DNA of 64,000 bases from JAXMHB01 sp046346965 (GCA_046346965.1 JAXMHB010000015.1:41605-105604); one strand, 5' to 3'; shown: positions 1-8,821, counted from the first letter of the stretch. Notes: generated from the sequence alone by a model not told the origin. A program made the numbers and translations.

Positions 1-66
1 GGTGAAGCGATCAGCAGCGTCGAGATGCCCTTCTTTTCCTTCGGCGGCGCGACGCGCTCGGAGTGA
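1..66 (+). CDS. 3' end of an unidentified gene
   Basis: The first 21 codons of the window form an open frame ending in TGA at 64-66 (C-terminus reads FSFGGATRSE). Only the tail is visible, so the family cannot be named. Its TGA overlaps the GTG start of the following GntR gene (GTGA at 63-66), the same coupling seen at 1279-1282, which suggests that it belongs to the same operon as the GntR/ABC genes. It could also be a chance open frame. Confidence 0.4.
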   Translation, partial: GEAISSVEMPFFSFGGATRSE

Positions 67-428
67 CTCCGATGGGACCTGTGTGGAACGACTCGGTTCC
101 GATCTATCGCCAGCTGCGCGACCTGATCGTCGCCATGATCCTGGATGGCGCACTGAAGGAAGGCGAAGCGGCGCCTTCGGTGCGGCAGGTGGCGGTGGAT
201 TACCAGATCAACCCGCTGACGGTGTCCAAGGCCTACCAGGATCTGGTCGACGAGGACCTGCTGGAAAAGCGCCGCGGGCTGGGATTGTTCGTCCGTGAGG
301 GCGCGCGCGCACGGCTGCTGGGCCTGGAACGCGAGCGCTTTCTGCGCGAGGAATGGCCGCAACTACGGGCGCGCATCGCGCGACTGGAACTGGATATGCA
401 TGCACTACTGAAGACGGGGGCCGAATGA
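63..428 (+). CDS. GntR family (YtrA-type) transcriptional regulator
   Basis: A 121-residue protein with an N-terminal winged helix-turn-helix at about residues 12-80: IYRQLRDLI, then PSVRQVAVDYQINPLTVSKA as recognition region, then the wing LLEKRRGLGLFV. It has only a short helical C-terminus and no large effector domain. That is the YtrA architecture, whose members usually repress the ABC transporter encoded next to them. The start is either GTG 63, overlapping the upstream stop, or the internal ATG at 72. Its stop overlaps the ATG of the ABC ATPase (425-428), so the repressor and its likely target transporter are cotranscribed. The effector is unknown. Confidence 0.9.
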   Translation: MTPMGPVWNDSVPIYRQLRDLIVAMILDGALKEGEAAPSVRQVAVDYQINPLTVSKAYQDLVDEDLLEKRRGLGLFVREGARARLLGLERERFLREEWPQLRARIARLELDMHALLKTGAE

Positions 429-1282
429 ACGCGGTGATCGAATCCACCGGGCTGAGCAAGCGCTACAAGGACAAGATGGCGTTGAATCGATGCGACTTTC
501 GCGTCGAGACCGGCCGCATCGTCGGGCTGATCGGGCCCAATGGGGCCGGCAAGACCACCGCGCTGAAGGCCATTCTGGGCCTGACGTCCTACGAGGGACG
601 CCTGTCCGTCCTCGGCCTCGATCCTTTCACCCAGCGCCACCAGCTGATGCAGGACGTCTGCTTCATTGCTGATGTGGCGATCCTGCCGCGCTGGATCCGC
701 GTGCGCGAGGCGATCGCCTACGTGGAAGGCGTGCATCCGCGCTTCGATCGCGCCAAGTGCGAGCGCTTTCTGGCGGCCACGCAGATCAAGCCGCACAGCC
801 GCGTGCGCGAGCTGAGCAAAGGCATGATCGCGCAGCTGCATCTGGCGCTGGTGATGGCAATCGACGCGCGCCTGCTGATCCTGGATGAACCGACCCTGGG
901 CCTCGACATCCTCTATCGCCGACGCTTCTACGAGCAGTTGCTGAACGACTACTTCGATGAGACGCGGACCATTCTGGTGACCACGCATCAGGTCGAGGAA
1001 ATCGAGCACATCCTGACCGATCTCTTGTTCATCAAGGACGGCGGCATCGCGCTGGCGGCCAGCATGGACGAGGTAGCCGAGCGCTATTGCCAGGTGCTGG
1101 TGGGCGCTGATCGCATCGAGGCGGCGCGGGCGCTGCAGCCAATCTCCGAACGCAAGATGCTGGGCAAGAGCGTGTTTCTGTACGACCGCCTGCCGCGCGA
1201 GCGCGCCCAGCAGTTGGGCGAGGTGCATCAGGTCGGGGTGGCGGATCTGTTTGTGGCAGTCATGGGCGGAGGTGTGGCGTGA
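425..1282 (+). CDS. ABC transporter ATP-binding protein
   Basis: A 285-residue ABC ATPase. Walker A GPNGAGKTT is at residues 37-45, a somewhat degenerate signature LSKGM precedes Walker B LLILDEPTLGLD, and the H-loop lies in TTHQVEE. The start ATG 425 overlaps the GntR stop, and the end overlaps the GTG of the permease, so regulator, ATPase and permease form one coupled operon. The layout matches small two-component ABC-2-type exporters under YtrA-like control. The cargo cannot be read from sequence; peptide or antibiotic export or envelope-stress roles are typical of such systems (family knowledge). Confidence 0.92.
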   Translation: MNAVIESTGLSKRYKDKMALNRCDFRVETGRIVGLIGPNGAGKTTALKAILGLTSYEGRLSVLGLDPFTQRHQLMQDVCFIADVAILPRWIRVREAIAYVEGVHPRFDRAKCERFLAATQIKPHSRVRELSKGMIAQLHLALVMAIDARLLILDEPTLGLDILYRRRFYEQLLNDYFDETRTILVTTHQVEEIEHILTDLLFIKDGGIALAASMDEVAERYCQVLVGADRIEAARALQPISERKMLGKSVFLYDRLPRERAQQLGEVHQVGVADLFVAVMGGGVA

Positions 1283-2250
1283 ACCTGTCGGTGCGTACGT
1301 TCAAGACCTTGATTCAACGCGAGATGTGGGAGCACCGCGGCGCCTTTCTGTACACCCCGCTGATCGTCGCCGGCGTGCTGACGCTGCTGCTGTTGATGAG
1401 CGCCGGCAGCATGAGCTTCTGGCAGTTCAAGATCGATGGCGTCGAGGCGATGACCGCGGGCGCGCTCAAGCTGGCGGAAACCCAGATCCCGGCCGAGCAA
1501 CTGGAAGCCGGCGTCACCGGCTCGCTGTGGGGCACCGCCATCCTGTGGCAGTCGGTGATGTTCATCGTGCTGTTCTTCTTCTGCATCGGCACGCTCTATG
1601 ACGACCGCCGCGACCGCAGCGTGCTGTTCTGGAAGTCGATGCCGGTGTCGGATCTGGAAACCGTGATCAGCAAGCTGGCGATGGCGCTGGTGGTGGCACC
1701 GCTGCTGATGATCGCCGGCATGATCGTCGGCCAGATCTTGCTGCTGCTGATCAGCGGTTTGATCCTGCTGGCGCACGGCGGCAGTCCCTGGAAGCTGATC
1801 TGGTCGCACGCCCATCCCTTCTCCGTGTGGGGCCAGTTTCTGGCGGTGCAGGGCGTGCAGGCGCTGTATCTGCTGCCGCTGTACGGCTGGTTGATGCTGG
1901 CCGGCGCCTTTGCCCGCGGCAAGCCTTTCCTGTGGGCGGTGCTGCCGCCGGTGGTGTTCGCGATCATCGAATCCTTCGTCGGCTTCACCGCGAATTTCTC
2001 GATCAGCAAGGTGATCTGGGAGTTCATCCTGCGGCGGCTGGCCTCCGGCTTCGCGCCGATCTCCTTCTCGGCGAATTTTGGCGATCACAACGTGCAGTCC
2101 GGCTTCTCCGGCACCCGTTTTGCCGCCGACTTCGCGGATGTGATGAACCGCCTGATGAGTGCCGATTTGTGGATAGGCGTGGCGATCGGCGTGGCCTTCC
2201 TGGCAGCGGCGGTGTACCTGCGCCGCTATCGCGACGAGTCCACCAGTTGA
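1279..2250 (+). CDS. ABC-2 type transporter permease
   Basis: A 323-residue membrane protein starting at GTG 1279 inside the ATPase stop. An N-terminal segment (TFKTLIQREMWEHRGAF) is typical of ABC-2 permeases and is followed by about six hydrophobic segments: residues ~25-45, ~95-115, ~140-170, ~195-240 and a last one near the C-terminus before RRYRDE. A soluble extracytoplasmic loop lies between the first two. Partner of the preceding ATPase; substrate unknown. Confidence 0.88.
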   Translation: MNLSVRTFKTLIQREMWEHRGAFLYTPLIVAGVLTLLLLMSAGSMSFWQFKIDGVEAMTAGALKLAETQIPAEQLEAGVTGSLWGTAILWQSVMFIVLFFFCIGTLYDDRRDRSVLFWKSMPVSDLETVISKLAMALVVAPLLMIAGMIVGQILLLLISGLILLAHGGSPWKLIWSHAHPFSVWGQFLAVQGVQALYLLPLYGWLMLAGAFARGKPFLWAVLPPVVFAIIESFVGFTANFSISKVIWEFILRRLASGFAPISFSANFGDHNVQSGFSGTRFAADFADVMNRLMSADLWIGVAIGVAFLAAAVYLRRYRDESTS

Positions 2251-2258
2251 TACGGGCT

Positions 2259-2282
2259 GCCGGGCGGCGCACGCCGCCCGGC
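2259..2282. terminator. Hairpin between convergent genes
   Basis: Arms GCCGGGCGGC (2259-2268) and GCCGCCCGGC (2273-2282) form a perfect 10-bp stem around the loop GCAC. It fills the 32-bp gap between the convergent stops of the ABC permease and prmC, so it probably serves both strands. There is no U-tract, so intrinsic termination may be weak. Confidence 0.6.
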
Positions 2283-3137
2283 TCAACCCGGTGTGCGCCC
2301 GCCGCTGGCGCGCTCGTGTCCCCCCAAGTCGCGCTCGCTGCGCACCGCCGCAAATCCCGCCGCCTGCAGCGCCGCCCGCACCGCCGGCGCCTGATCCCAG
2401 CCGTGTTCCAGCCATAGCCAGCCGCCGGCGCGCAACACGCGGCGGGCCTGATCGATCAACGTGCGCAGATCCGCCAGCCCGTCTTCGCCCGCCACCAGTG
2501 CCGAGCGCGGCTCGCCGCCGCGCGCCAACTCAGCCAGATGCGGATCGTGCTCGTCGATGTAAGGTGGATTCGAGAGGATCAAGTCCACGCTGTCCGCCTG
2601 CAGCGCCTGCAGCCAGTCGCCGCGCCAGAACTGCACCGGGGCGCCGAGCGCGCGCGCGTTGGCCTGCGCCACCTGCAGCGCGGCGGCGCTGTAGTCGCTG
2701 GCGTGCACGGTCGCTTGCGGGCGCTCCAGCGCAAAGCTGATCGCCAGCGCGCCGCTGCCGGTGCCGGCATCCACCACCGTGCCAGCGCGCCCGATGGGCC
2801 AGCAGCCGAGCGCCGCCTCCAGCAGACATTCGCTGTCGGCGCGCGGGATCAGCACTGCCGGTGTCACCTGGAAGGGGCGCCCGTAGAACTCGCGCTCGCC
2901 GGTCAGATAGGCGTGCGCCTCGCCGGCGCAGCGCCGCTGCCACAGCGCCTGAAAGCGCGCGGCCGCCTGCGCCTCGACCGGATCGCGCAGTCGCGCGTAC
3001 AAACCGGCGCGACTCAGGCCGAGCACGTGCAGCAACAGCCATTCGGCATCGTCGCGGACCAGGTCTGGCGCCTGCGCCAGCGCCTCGCGCAGCAGCGCAT
3101 CCCAGTGCGCGGGCGGATCGGATTCACGCTTGATCAA
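2283..3137 (-). CDS. prmC: Peptide chain release factor N5-glutamine methyltransferase
   Basis: PrmC/HemK methylates the GGQ glutamine of release factors RF1 and RF2 using SAM. The 284-residue length fits. An N-terminal helical domain (about 1-90) is followed by the Rossmann SAM site VVDAGTGSGALAI and the diagnostic glutamine-methylase motif SNPPYI. The N-terminus MIKRESDPPAH is somewhat long; an alternative internal start is possible. In many genomes prmC follows prfA, but here it stands alone, convergent with the ABC operon. Confidence 0.93.
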   Translation of the reverse strand: MIKRESDPPAHWDALLREALAQAPDLVRDDAEWLLLHVLGLSRAGLYARLRDPVEAQAAARFQALWQRRCAGEAHAYLTGEREFYGRPFQVTPAVLIPRADSECLLEAALGCWPIGRAGTVVDAGTGSGALAISFALERPQATVHASDYSAAALQVAQANARALGAPVQFWRGDWLQALQADSVDLILSNPPYIDEHDPHLAELARGGEPRSALVAGEDGLADLRTLIDQARRVLRAGGWLWLEHGWDQAPAVRAALQAAGFAAVRSERDLGGHERASGGRTPG

Positions 3138-3199
3138 CTGGCTGTCATCCAGAGCACCCTCGAGGCCGACTATGCTCGCCGCTTCCTGATCGCCGTGCC

Positions 3200-3988
3200 A
3201 TGACCATGCGCCTGTTTGCCGCTGCCTTGCTGCTGCTCTTGCTGCCGACCCTGGCTTTTGCCTGGGGACAGAGCGGCCATCGACTGGTGGCTGAACTGGC
3301 GGCGCAGGCGCTGACGCCCGCCGCGCGCGACGAAGTTGAGCGTCTGCTGGCCGGCGAGCCCGAGCCGACGCTGGCGGGTGTCTCGACCTGGGCCGACGAG
3401 GTGCGCGACAGCCCCGAATACCGCTGGACCACGCCGCTGCACTGGGTGAACTTCCCGGCCGGCCAGTGCCGCTACGCCGCCAGCAAGGTGTGCCCGGACG
3501 GGCTCTGCGTGGTGGCCGCCATCGAGCGCTACCGGCAGCAGTTGGCCGACCGCACGCAGCCGCTGGCTCAGCGCCGCATTGCGCTCAAGTTCCTGGTGCA
3601 TTTCGTCGGCGACGTGCATCAGCCGCTGCATGCCGGCTACGCCGCCGACCGCGGCGGCAACCAGTTTCAAATCAGCTATTTGCGCGAGGGCTGGAATCTG
3701 CACTCGGTGTGGGATTCGCTACTGATCGACAGCCTGAAGCTGAGTGTTCCCGAGTACCTTGCACGGCTGCAAACACTCCCCCTGCCCGCGACCGACCCGC
3801 ACAGCACGCCCGCGCGCTGGGCCGAGGAGTCTTGCGACGTGGTGCAACGGGTGGACTTCTATCCGCCCAAGCACAAGATCACCGGCCGCTACCTGGAGCA
3901 GAAGCGCCCGCTGGCCGATCAGCGCCTGCGCCTCGCCGGCCGTCGTCTGGCTACGCTGCTGAACGCGACGCTGGGCGCCGCGCCGTAG
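3200..3988 (+). CDS. Secreted S1/P1 family nuclease
   Basis: A zinc-dependent single-strand nuclease/3'-nucleotidase. A signal peptide (residues 1-21, LLLLLLPTLAFA) leaves Trp22 as the mature N-terminus in the motif WGQSGHR; the free amine of that Trp and the following His are zinc ligands in this family. Further ligands are visible in TWADEVRD, LHWVNFP, LVHFVGDVHQPLH and NLHSVWDS. The total of 262 residues is normal for the family. The gene ends in TAG, and this stop codon is the first three bases of an intergenic repeat element, so the natural C-terminus may have been altered by insertion of that element. Confidence 0.93.
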   Translation: MTMRLFAAALLLLLLPTLAFAWGQSGHRLVAELAAQALTPAARDEVERLLAGEPEPTLAGVSTWADEVRDSPEYRWTTPLHWVNFPAGQCRYAASKVCPDGLCVVAAIERYRQQLADRTQPLAQRRIALKFLVHFVGDVHQPLHAGYAADRGGNQFQISYLREGWNLHSVWDSLLIDSLKLSVPEYLARLQTLPLPATDPHSTPARWAEESCDVVQRVDFYPPKHKITGRYLEQKRPLADQRLRLAGRRLATLLNATLGAAP

Positions 3989-4427
3989 GGAGGCTCTTGC
4001 CAAACATGGGTGCGTGGAGCCAGGAGCGGGGGTCAGGGGTCGGGGGGCCAACACTGCAGCACTTGCGTGGCACTGTCGTCAGTTTGTGGAACGAGTAAGC
4101 GCGCCCAGAGCGAGGACGGGACTCTGAGCAAGTATCGTGGCCGCGACGGCAGCTGAATCGGTCTCCAGCGAGGGTGAGTGCCGACAGCATGCGGCGCGTC
4201 GGCACGAACGCCTGCGAACTTGTTCGCGGGCCGGAGGGCCCACCATTCAGCCCCGTCCCGAAGGGTTGCGAGACTTGTTCATAGTCGCTGTCTCGCCTAC
4301 GGCGCGCTTACTCGATCTGCAAACTGGCGACAGTGCAACGCAGGCGCCGCATGGCTGGTCCCCCGCCCCTTGACCCCCGCCCCGCTTTTTCCCCTACGCA
4401 TCCATGTTTGGCAACAGAGCTTCCCTA
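3986..4427. repeat. Composite intergenic element with inverted ends (A-B-A')
   Basis: The entire gap between the S1 nuclease and yaeQ is one structured element. Left arm A (3986-4110) runs TAGGGAGGCTCTTGCC, AAACATGGGTGCGTGG, a G-run block (4028-4047), then AACGAGTAAGCGCGCC. The right arm (about 4281-4427) is the same sequence inverted: it reads GGCGCGCTTACTCG, a C-run block (4360-4383), CCATGTTTGGCAA and CTTCCCTA. Between them lies a second module B (about 4118-4281) carrying AAGTATCGTGGCCGCGACGG and ATTCAGCCCCGTCCC, shared with 23308-23575. Both outer TAGGGA ends provide the stop codons of the flanking convergent genes. No transposase is encoded, so it would be non-autonomous. Confidence 0.8.
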
Positions 4428-4958
4428 ACGCCCCAGCCACTCCGGCGTCAGGCTCAGGCTCTCGGCGCTGCTCAGCACCTGCAGGTCGCCATCCTGGATC
4501 AGACACTGCAGACGCAGCGAGCGCGCGTACAGCCGGTCGAGGCCGGCATCGCCGGGCAGGCTGAGCACGCGCAGATTGCTGCAGCGCGCGAGCGCCGAGC
4601 GGTTTTTCTCCCACCACAAGGCAAAGGCGCGGCCGCTGTAGCCGACGACGACGACCTCGCGCGCACGCCCGCAGGCACGCCGCACGCGCGCCTCGTCGGG
4701 CTGGCCGAGCATGATCCACTGCTCGATCTCGCCGCTCAGCGAGCGCCGCCACAAATCGGCCTCGTCCTCGACTGCCGATCCGCGCCCGAACTCCAGCGCC
4801 GGATCGGCAAACAGCGCGAAGGCGAGCACCCGCGCGATCACGCGCTCCTCGGTTTCCGAGGCCTGCTGCGCCAGCGTCAGCGCGTGGCTGGCGTAGTAAT
4901 GGCGGTCCATGTCGCTGATCTCCAGCTCCACCTTGACCACCCGCGCGCCGGTGCTCAT
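4425..4958 (-). CDS. YaeQ family protein
   Basis: A 177-residue protein whose N-terminus VELEISDMDRHYYASHALTL matches the YaeQ family (PD-(D/E)XK-like fold by family knowledge; linked in E. coli to suppression of hemolysin transcription defects). It has the usual full length. The start ATG 4958 overlaps the TGA of the upstream M20 amidohydrolase (4955-4958), so the two are translationally coupled. The last codon is followed by TAG, supplied by the end of the composite repeat, which suggests a modified C-terminus. Biological role uncertain. Confidence 0.88.
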   Translation of the reverse strand: MSTGARVVKVELEISDMDRHYYASHALTLAQQASETEERVIARVLAFALFADPALEFGRGSAVEDEADLWRRSLSGEIEQWIMLGQPDEARVRRACGRAREVVVVGYSGRAFALWWEKNRSALARCSNLRVLSLPGDAGLDRLYARSLRLQCLIQDGDLQVLSSAESLSLTPEWLGR

Positions 4959-6223
4959 CGCTGCAACGCCTGATCGACTACCGACAGCATGCTGCCCACG
5001 CCGATCGCCAGCGCGTCCTCGTCCAGGTTGAACTTGGGCGAATGGTTGGACGCCGCCTTGCGCGCATCCTGGCCCTTGGGCGTGGCGCCGACGAAGTAGT
5101 AGAAGCCCGGGACTTCCTCGGCGAAGTAGGCAAAGTCCTCGGCCACCGTCGACATCGGGATCTCGATGACCTGATCGACGCCGGCGCTGGCCGCGAGCGC
5201 CGGGCGCAGCCGCTCGGTCAGCGCAACATCGTTGCGGGTCACCAGCGTGTGCTGCGCGAAACTGACCTCGGCGCTGGCGCCATGGGCTTGCGCGGTGTGC
5301 TCGGCGATGCGGCGGATATCGGCGTAGATCGCATCGCGCGTCTCGGTTTCGAAGCTGCGCACGGTGCCGATCATCTCGACCCGATCCGGGATGATGTTGT
5401 AGCGAATGCCGCCCTTGATTGCGCCGACCGAGACCACCGCCGGCGAGCGCGTGATGTCCACGCGCCGCGCCACGATGCTCTGCAGGCCATCGACGATGCG
5501 CGCGGCGGCCAGCACCGGATCGACGCCGCCCCAGGGCCGCGAGCCGTGTGTCTGGACCCCGCCGACGACGATCTTGAAAGAGTCGGACTCGGCCATGAAG
5601 GGTCCGCCGCGCACGCCCAGCGTGCCCACGTTCATGGTCGAAAACACGTGCAGACCGAGCACCAGATCGGGTTTGCGCGGCGGCGCGAAGGCGCCCTCCT
5701 TCAGCATCAGCGGCGCACCGCCCTCCTCGCCCTCGGGCGGTCCTTCCTCGGCCGGCTGGAACAGGAACAGGATCGAGCCCTGCAGCGTATCGCGACGCGC
5801 AGCCAGCGCGCTGGCGACCCCCATCAGCATGGCGGTGTGCGCATCGTGGCCGCAGGCGTGCATGACCCCGACGCGCTCTCCGCGGAACTCGGCCTCGACG
5901 GTCGAGGCAAAGGGCAGATCGACCTCCTCGCGCACCGGCAGCGCGTCCATGTCGGCGCGGATGGCGATCAGCGGCCGCTCCTGGGCGCCGCGCAGATAGC
6001 CGACCACGCCGGTATGGGCCACGCCGCTGCGCACCTCGATGCCGAGGCCGCGCAGGTGCTCGGCGACGATGCCGGCGGTGCGCGTCTCGCGGTTGCCGAG
6101 CTCCGGATGCTGGTGGAAATCGCGCCGCCAGCTGCGCACCTGCTCGATCAGGGCCGGATCCGGCGGCGCTGCCGCGGCGCCGGCTGCCAGCAGCAAAGCC
6201 AGTCCTGCCATGGACATCCGCAT
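4955..6223 (-). CDS. Exported M20 family amidohydrolase
   Basis: A 422-residue metallo-amidohydrolase of the M20D type (hippurate/N-acyl-amino-acid hydrolase group). After a Sec signal (LALLLAAGAAAAPP) come DFHQHPELGNRE, the metal-binding GVMHACGHDAHTAML, and the catalytic/metal LFQPAEEGPPEGEEGG with a Glu pair. A dimerisation insert starts near SDSFKIVVGG. The start at 6223 is chosen for the GGGGAGAG ribosome-binding site upstream; an earlier ATG at 6256 is possible. Being exported, it probably cleaves N-acyl amino acids or peptides in the periplasm. Coupled to yaeQ downstream. Confidence 0.9.
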   Translation of the reverse strand: MRMSMAGLALLLAAGAAAAPPDPALIEQVRSWRRDFHQHPELGNRETRTAGIVAEHLRGLGIEVRSGVAHTGVVGYLRGAQERPLIAIRADMDALPVREEVDLPFASTVEAEFRGERVGVMHACGHDAHTAMLMGVASALAARRDTLQGSILFLFQPAEEGPPEGEEGGAPLMLKEGAFAPPRKPDLVLGLHVFSTMNVGTLGVRGGPFMAESDSFKIVVGGVQTHGSRPWGGVDPVLAAARIVDGLQSIVARRVDITRSPAVVSVGAIKGGIRYNIIPDRVEMIGTVRSFETETRDAIYADIRRIAEHTAQAHGASAEVSFAQHTLVTRNDVALTERLRPALAASAGVDQVIEIPMSTVAEDFAYFAEEVPGFYYFVGATPKGQDARKAASNHSPKFNLDEDALAIGVGSMLSVVDQALQR

Positions 6224-6353
6224 CAATGCTCTCCCCGCCTGTAAAACCCGCAGCATGCAAGCTTCAGCGCCCAGGCGCCAGCCGGTCACGACGGGCCCAA
6301 CATTCAGCGCCGCTGTGCCAGCATGCGCCCACCCCGTATCCCTGCGATTGCCC

Positions 6354-7190
6354 ATGCAAGTCGACCATCTGCCCAGCCTGGCCGGCGAATACTGGCGCGC
6401 TCTGGCGCACGCCAAGCCAGGACTCGCTTACGACCAGCCGATTCCGCGCGTGGAGCTCACGGTGGCGACGCTGCAGATCGATGCCGCCGCGCTGGCGCGC
6501 TATCGCAGCTTCGTCGGCAGCAGCGAGGCCTTTCCGCTGGCCTATGCCTATGTGCTGGCGCAGCCGGCGCATTTCCATCTGATCAATGATCCAGCCTTCC
6601 CGGTACGCGCGGTGGGGCTGGTGCACGCCGACAATCGCATCCTGCGGCTGCAGGAGATTGAGCCGACGGCGCCGCTGGCGTTGTCAGTCAGCGTCAGCGG
6701 CGAGCGCGTGCGCCGCCGTGGCCGCGAGTTCACGCTGCGTACGCTGTACACCCAGCATGGGCAAACGGTGATCGAGATGGACAGCGGCTGCTTCACCCGC
6801 GTGCGCGGGGCGCCCCGCGGCGAGAGCGTCGCGCCCGAATCTGCGCCCGAGCCCGTGCTGGCCGGCGAGCGCGTCGCCGAGCTGCGCTTCGCCGCGCATT
6901 TCGGGCGCCGTTACGCGCGCGTGTCCGGCGACTACAACCCGATCCACCTGGCCGGCTGGCTGGCGCGGCCCTTCGGCTTCCGCCGCGCCATCGCTCACGG
7001 CGTCGGCATCATGGCGCGCATCGACGCCGAACTCGGGCGGGGCAGCCAGACACGCGAACTCAGCGTGCGCTTCCGCCGGCCGGTAGAACTTCCCGGCAAC
7101 ACCGTGCTGCATCGCTGCAGTCAGGATCCGGCGGCCTTCGTGTTACTGGATCCCAACGGCCGCGAACTGGTGTGCGGGCAGCGGCGTTGA
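6354..7190 (+). CDS. MaoC-like hot-dog dehydratase
   Basis: A 278-residue double hot-dog protein. The C-terminal half carries the MaoC hydratase-2 motif YARVSGDYNPIHL followed by FGFRRAIAHGVGIMARI, with the catalytic Asp/His pair. The N-terminal half (about 20-160) is a degenerate hot-dog. Such proteins hydrate trans-2-enoyl-CoA or act on acyl-ACP-like substrates in lipid metabolism. The start ATG 6354 (MQVDHLPSL) is chosen because the upstream open frame is the antisense of the M20 gene. It is divergent from the M20 gene and monocistronic, with no fatty-acid operon beside it. Confidence 0.87.
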   Translation: MQVDHLPSLAGEYWRALAHAKPGLAYDQPIPRVELTVATLQIDAAALARYRSFVGSSEAFPLAYAYVLAQPAHFHLINDPAFPVRAVGLVHADNRILRLQEIEPTAPLALSVSVSGERVRRRGREFTLRTLYTQHGQTVIEMDSGCFTRVRGAPRGESVAPESAPEPVLAGERVAELRFAAHFGRRYARVSGDYNPIHLAGWLARPFGFRRAIAHGVGIMARIDAELGRGSQTRELSVRFRRPVELPGNTVLHRCSQDPAAFVLLDPNGRELVCGQRR

Positions 7191-7274
7191 GGGCGCGCGC
7201 GATGATGTCCGCTTCCTGGGCGAAGCGCGTTTTCCCCAGGGGACCGCATCCGCGGCCATGCCCCTGACGATTCC

Positions 7275-7694
7275 ATGCACGCCGACACCATTGCCCTGAT
7301 CCGCAGCAGCTACGACCGCTTTTCCGCCCATCCCGCCGAGGCCGCGCGCGCCTTCTACCGCGAACTCTTCATCCTCGACCCGCGCCTGCGCACGCTGTTC
7401 GTCGGCGACCTGGAACGCCAGGGCGACAAGTTGATGCACATGCTGAGCGCCGCCGTGCGCCTGCTCGACCGCCCGGAGCGGCTGTTGCCGGTGCTGGAAG
7501 AACTCGGTCGCCGCCACCGCGGCTATGGCGTCGTCGACAGCGACTACGACACCGTCGGCTACGCCCTGATCCGCGCGCTCGAAACCCGACTCGGCAGCGC
7601 CTTCGACCAGGACACGCGCTATGCCTGGGTCGATCTCTACAAACTGGTCGCCAGCACCATGCGCAAGGCCGCGGCGACGCCGCTGGCGGCCTAG
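7275..7694 (+). CDS. Single-domain globin
   Basis: A 139-residue globin of the bacterial single-domain/flavohaemoglobin-like type. The F helix LEELGRRHRGYGV supplies the proximal haem His81, Gln49 sits at the distal E7 region (LERQGDKLM), and the G/H helices end YAWVDLYKLVASTM. There is no reductase domain, so it would need a separate electron donor. Likely roles are O2 binding or NO detoxification (family knowledge). It ends in TAG at the start of a degenerate copy of the intergenic repeat. Confidence 0.9.
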   Translation: MHADTIALIRSSYDRFSAHPAEAARAFYRELFILDPRLRTLFVGDLERQGDKLMHMLSAAVRLLDRPERLLPVLEELGRRHRGYGVVDSDYDTVGYALIRALETRLGSAFDQDTRYAWVDLYKLVASTMRKAAATPLAA

Positions 7695-7790
7695 TGCTTG
7701 GGTGCAAACGCGGGTAGAGGGGCGGGGGGCGGGGGACCAACACGGCTGCATTTGCGCCGCACTGTCGGCGGTACCGATTGCTGCAGCCGC
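7692..7790 (+). repeat. Degenerate copy of intergenic element A
   Basis: Follows the globin stop: a head resembling GGGTGCAAACGCGGG, a four-run G block at 7712-7735 (GGG, GGGG, GGGGGG, GGGGG separated by 1-4 bases), then ACCAACACGGCTGCATTTGCG and CACTGTCGGCGG, matching the order of the copies at 3986 and 20503. The tail (GAACGAGTAAGCGCGCC) is missing. Confidence 0.65.
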
Positions 7791-7833
7791 AAGCGCACAA
7801 GGTGAGCCCTGGGCTCCCCCACAATGCCTCCAA

Positions 7834-8724
7834 TCAGTGAGCCTGAATCCAGCCCGCCAGCGTCTGCACCAGCTGCGGCATCCACCAGGCCGGCAGGTCG
7901 TGGCCGAGGCCGTCGATGATCTGGACTTTGGCGGCAGGGATCGCTGCCGCCAGCTGCTGCGCCGCTGCCACCGGCACCAGCGGATCGGCGGCGCCGTGGA
8001 GGATCAGCGTCGGCGTGCGCAGCGCGCGCAGTCGGGCGCGGCGGTCGGGGTCGCTGACGATGGCCAGCAGCTGCCGCAAAGTGCCCTGCGGGCGATAGGC
8101 GCGGCGCAGGGCCTGATCGAGGCCGTGGCGCAGGCGCTCGATCTCGACGGGCGCCTGATGCCGGCCGAGCGCGGTGAACAGCGCCAGAAAATGGTCCAGC
8201 CGCTGCTGGTGCGAGCTGCGCGTGTCCGGCGCCCGGAGCATGCGGCGCAGGACGCGCCATTCGGGGAACGGCGCCGCGCGCGGACCGGCGCTGCTGGACA
8301 TCGACACCAGCGAGCGCACCCGCGCTGGCGCCAGCAGACAGAGCTCCTGCGCGATCATGCCGCCCATGCTGATGCCGGCGACATGAAAGCGCTCGATGCC
8401 GAGCGCATCGCACAGCGCCAGCGTGTCCTGCGCCATGTCGATCAGCGTGTACGGCGCCGGCACCGGACGGTGCAACAGATAGCGCATGAAGGCGCGTGCG
8501 ACCGGCATGCCGCTGCCCACCGCGCCGCTACCGGACTCGCCGATATCGCGATTGTCGAAGCTCAGCACGCGCAGTCCGCTTGCCACCAGTCCGTCCAGCA
8601 GCTCGGGCGGCCAGGCCACCCGCTGCATGCCGAGCCCCATGATCAACACCAGCACCGGGGCGCCTTCAGGGCCGGTCAGCTGGTAGTCCAGGTGCAAGCT
8701 GCGGTCGGGCAGATCGATGCGCAT
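7834..8724 (-). CDS. Alpha/beta hydrolase
   Basis: A 296-residue alpha/beta-hydrolase fold enzyme. The oxyanion region LIMGLGMQ and the DNRDIGES segment precede the nucleophile elbow GISMGG. The acidic residue is in HGAADPLVPV and the catalytic His is in GLGHDLP near the C-terminus. The DNRDxGxS segment is typical of the esterase/lactonase/peroxidase-like branch. No signal peptide. Substrate unknown. It is divergent from the kinase gene, with about 97 bp between their starts. Confidence 0.9.
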   Translation of the reverse strand: MRIDLPDRSLHLDYQLTGPEGAPVLVLIMGLGMQRVAWPPELLDGLVASGLRVLSFDNRDIGESGSGAVGSGMPVARAFMRYLLHRPVPAPYTLIDMAQDTLALCDALGIERFHVAGISMGGMIAQELCLLAPARVRSLVSMSSSAGPRAAPFPEWRVLRRMLRAPDTRSSHQQRLDHFLALFTALGRHQAPVEIERLRHGLDQALRRAYRPQGTLRQLLAIVSDPDRRARLRALRTPTLILHGAADPLVPVAAAQQLAAAIPAAKVQIIDGLGHDLPAWWMPQLVQTLAGWIQAH

Positions 8725-8821
8725 GGGCGCTCCGGAGGCTGAGTAGGCCCAGTCTGACAGAGGCGAACGTCGGCCGTCGGCGCGGTTATGCTGCGGCCAT
8801 CTCCGCGATGACGCCGCGCCG

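Noticed and set aside
4425..6260. A single 611-codon fusion spanning yaeQ and part of the M20 gene
   Set aside because: The upstream half is a non-homologous frame of the M20 gene; YaeQ starts at 4958 with the overlap expected for coupling.
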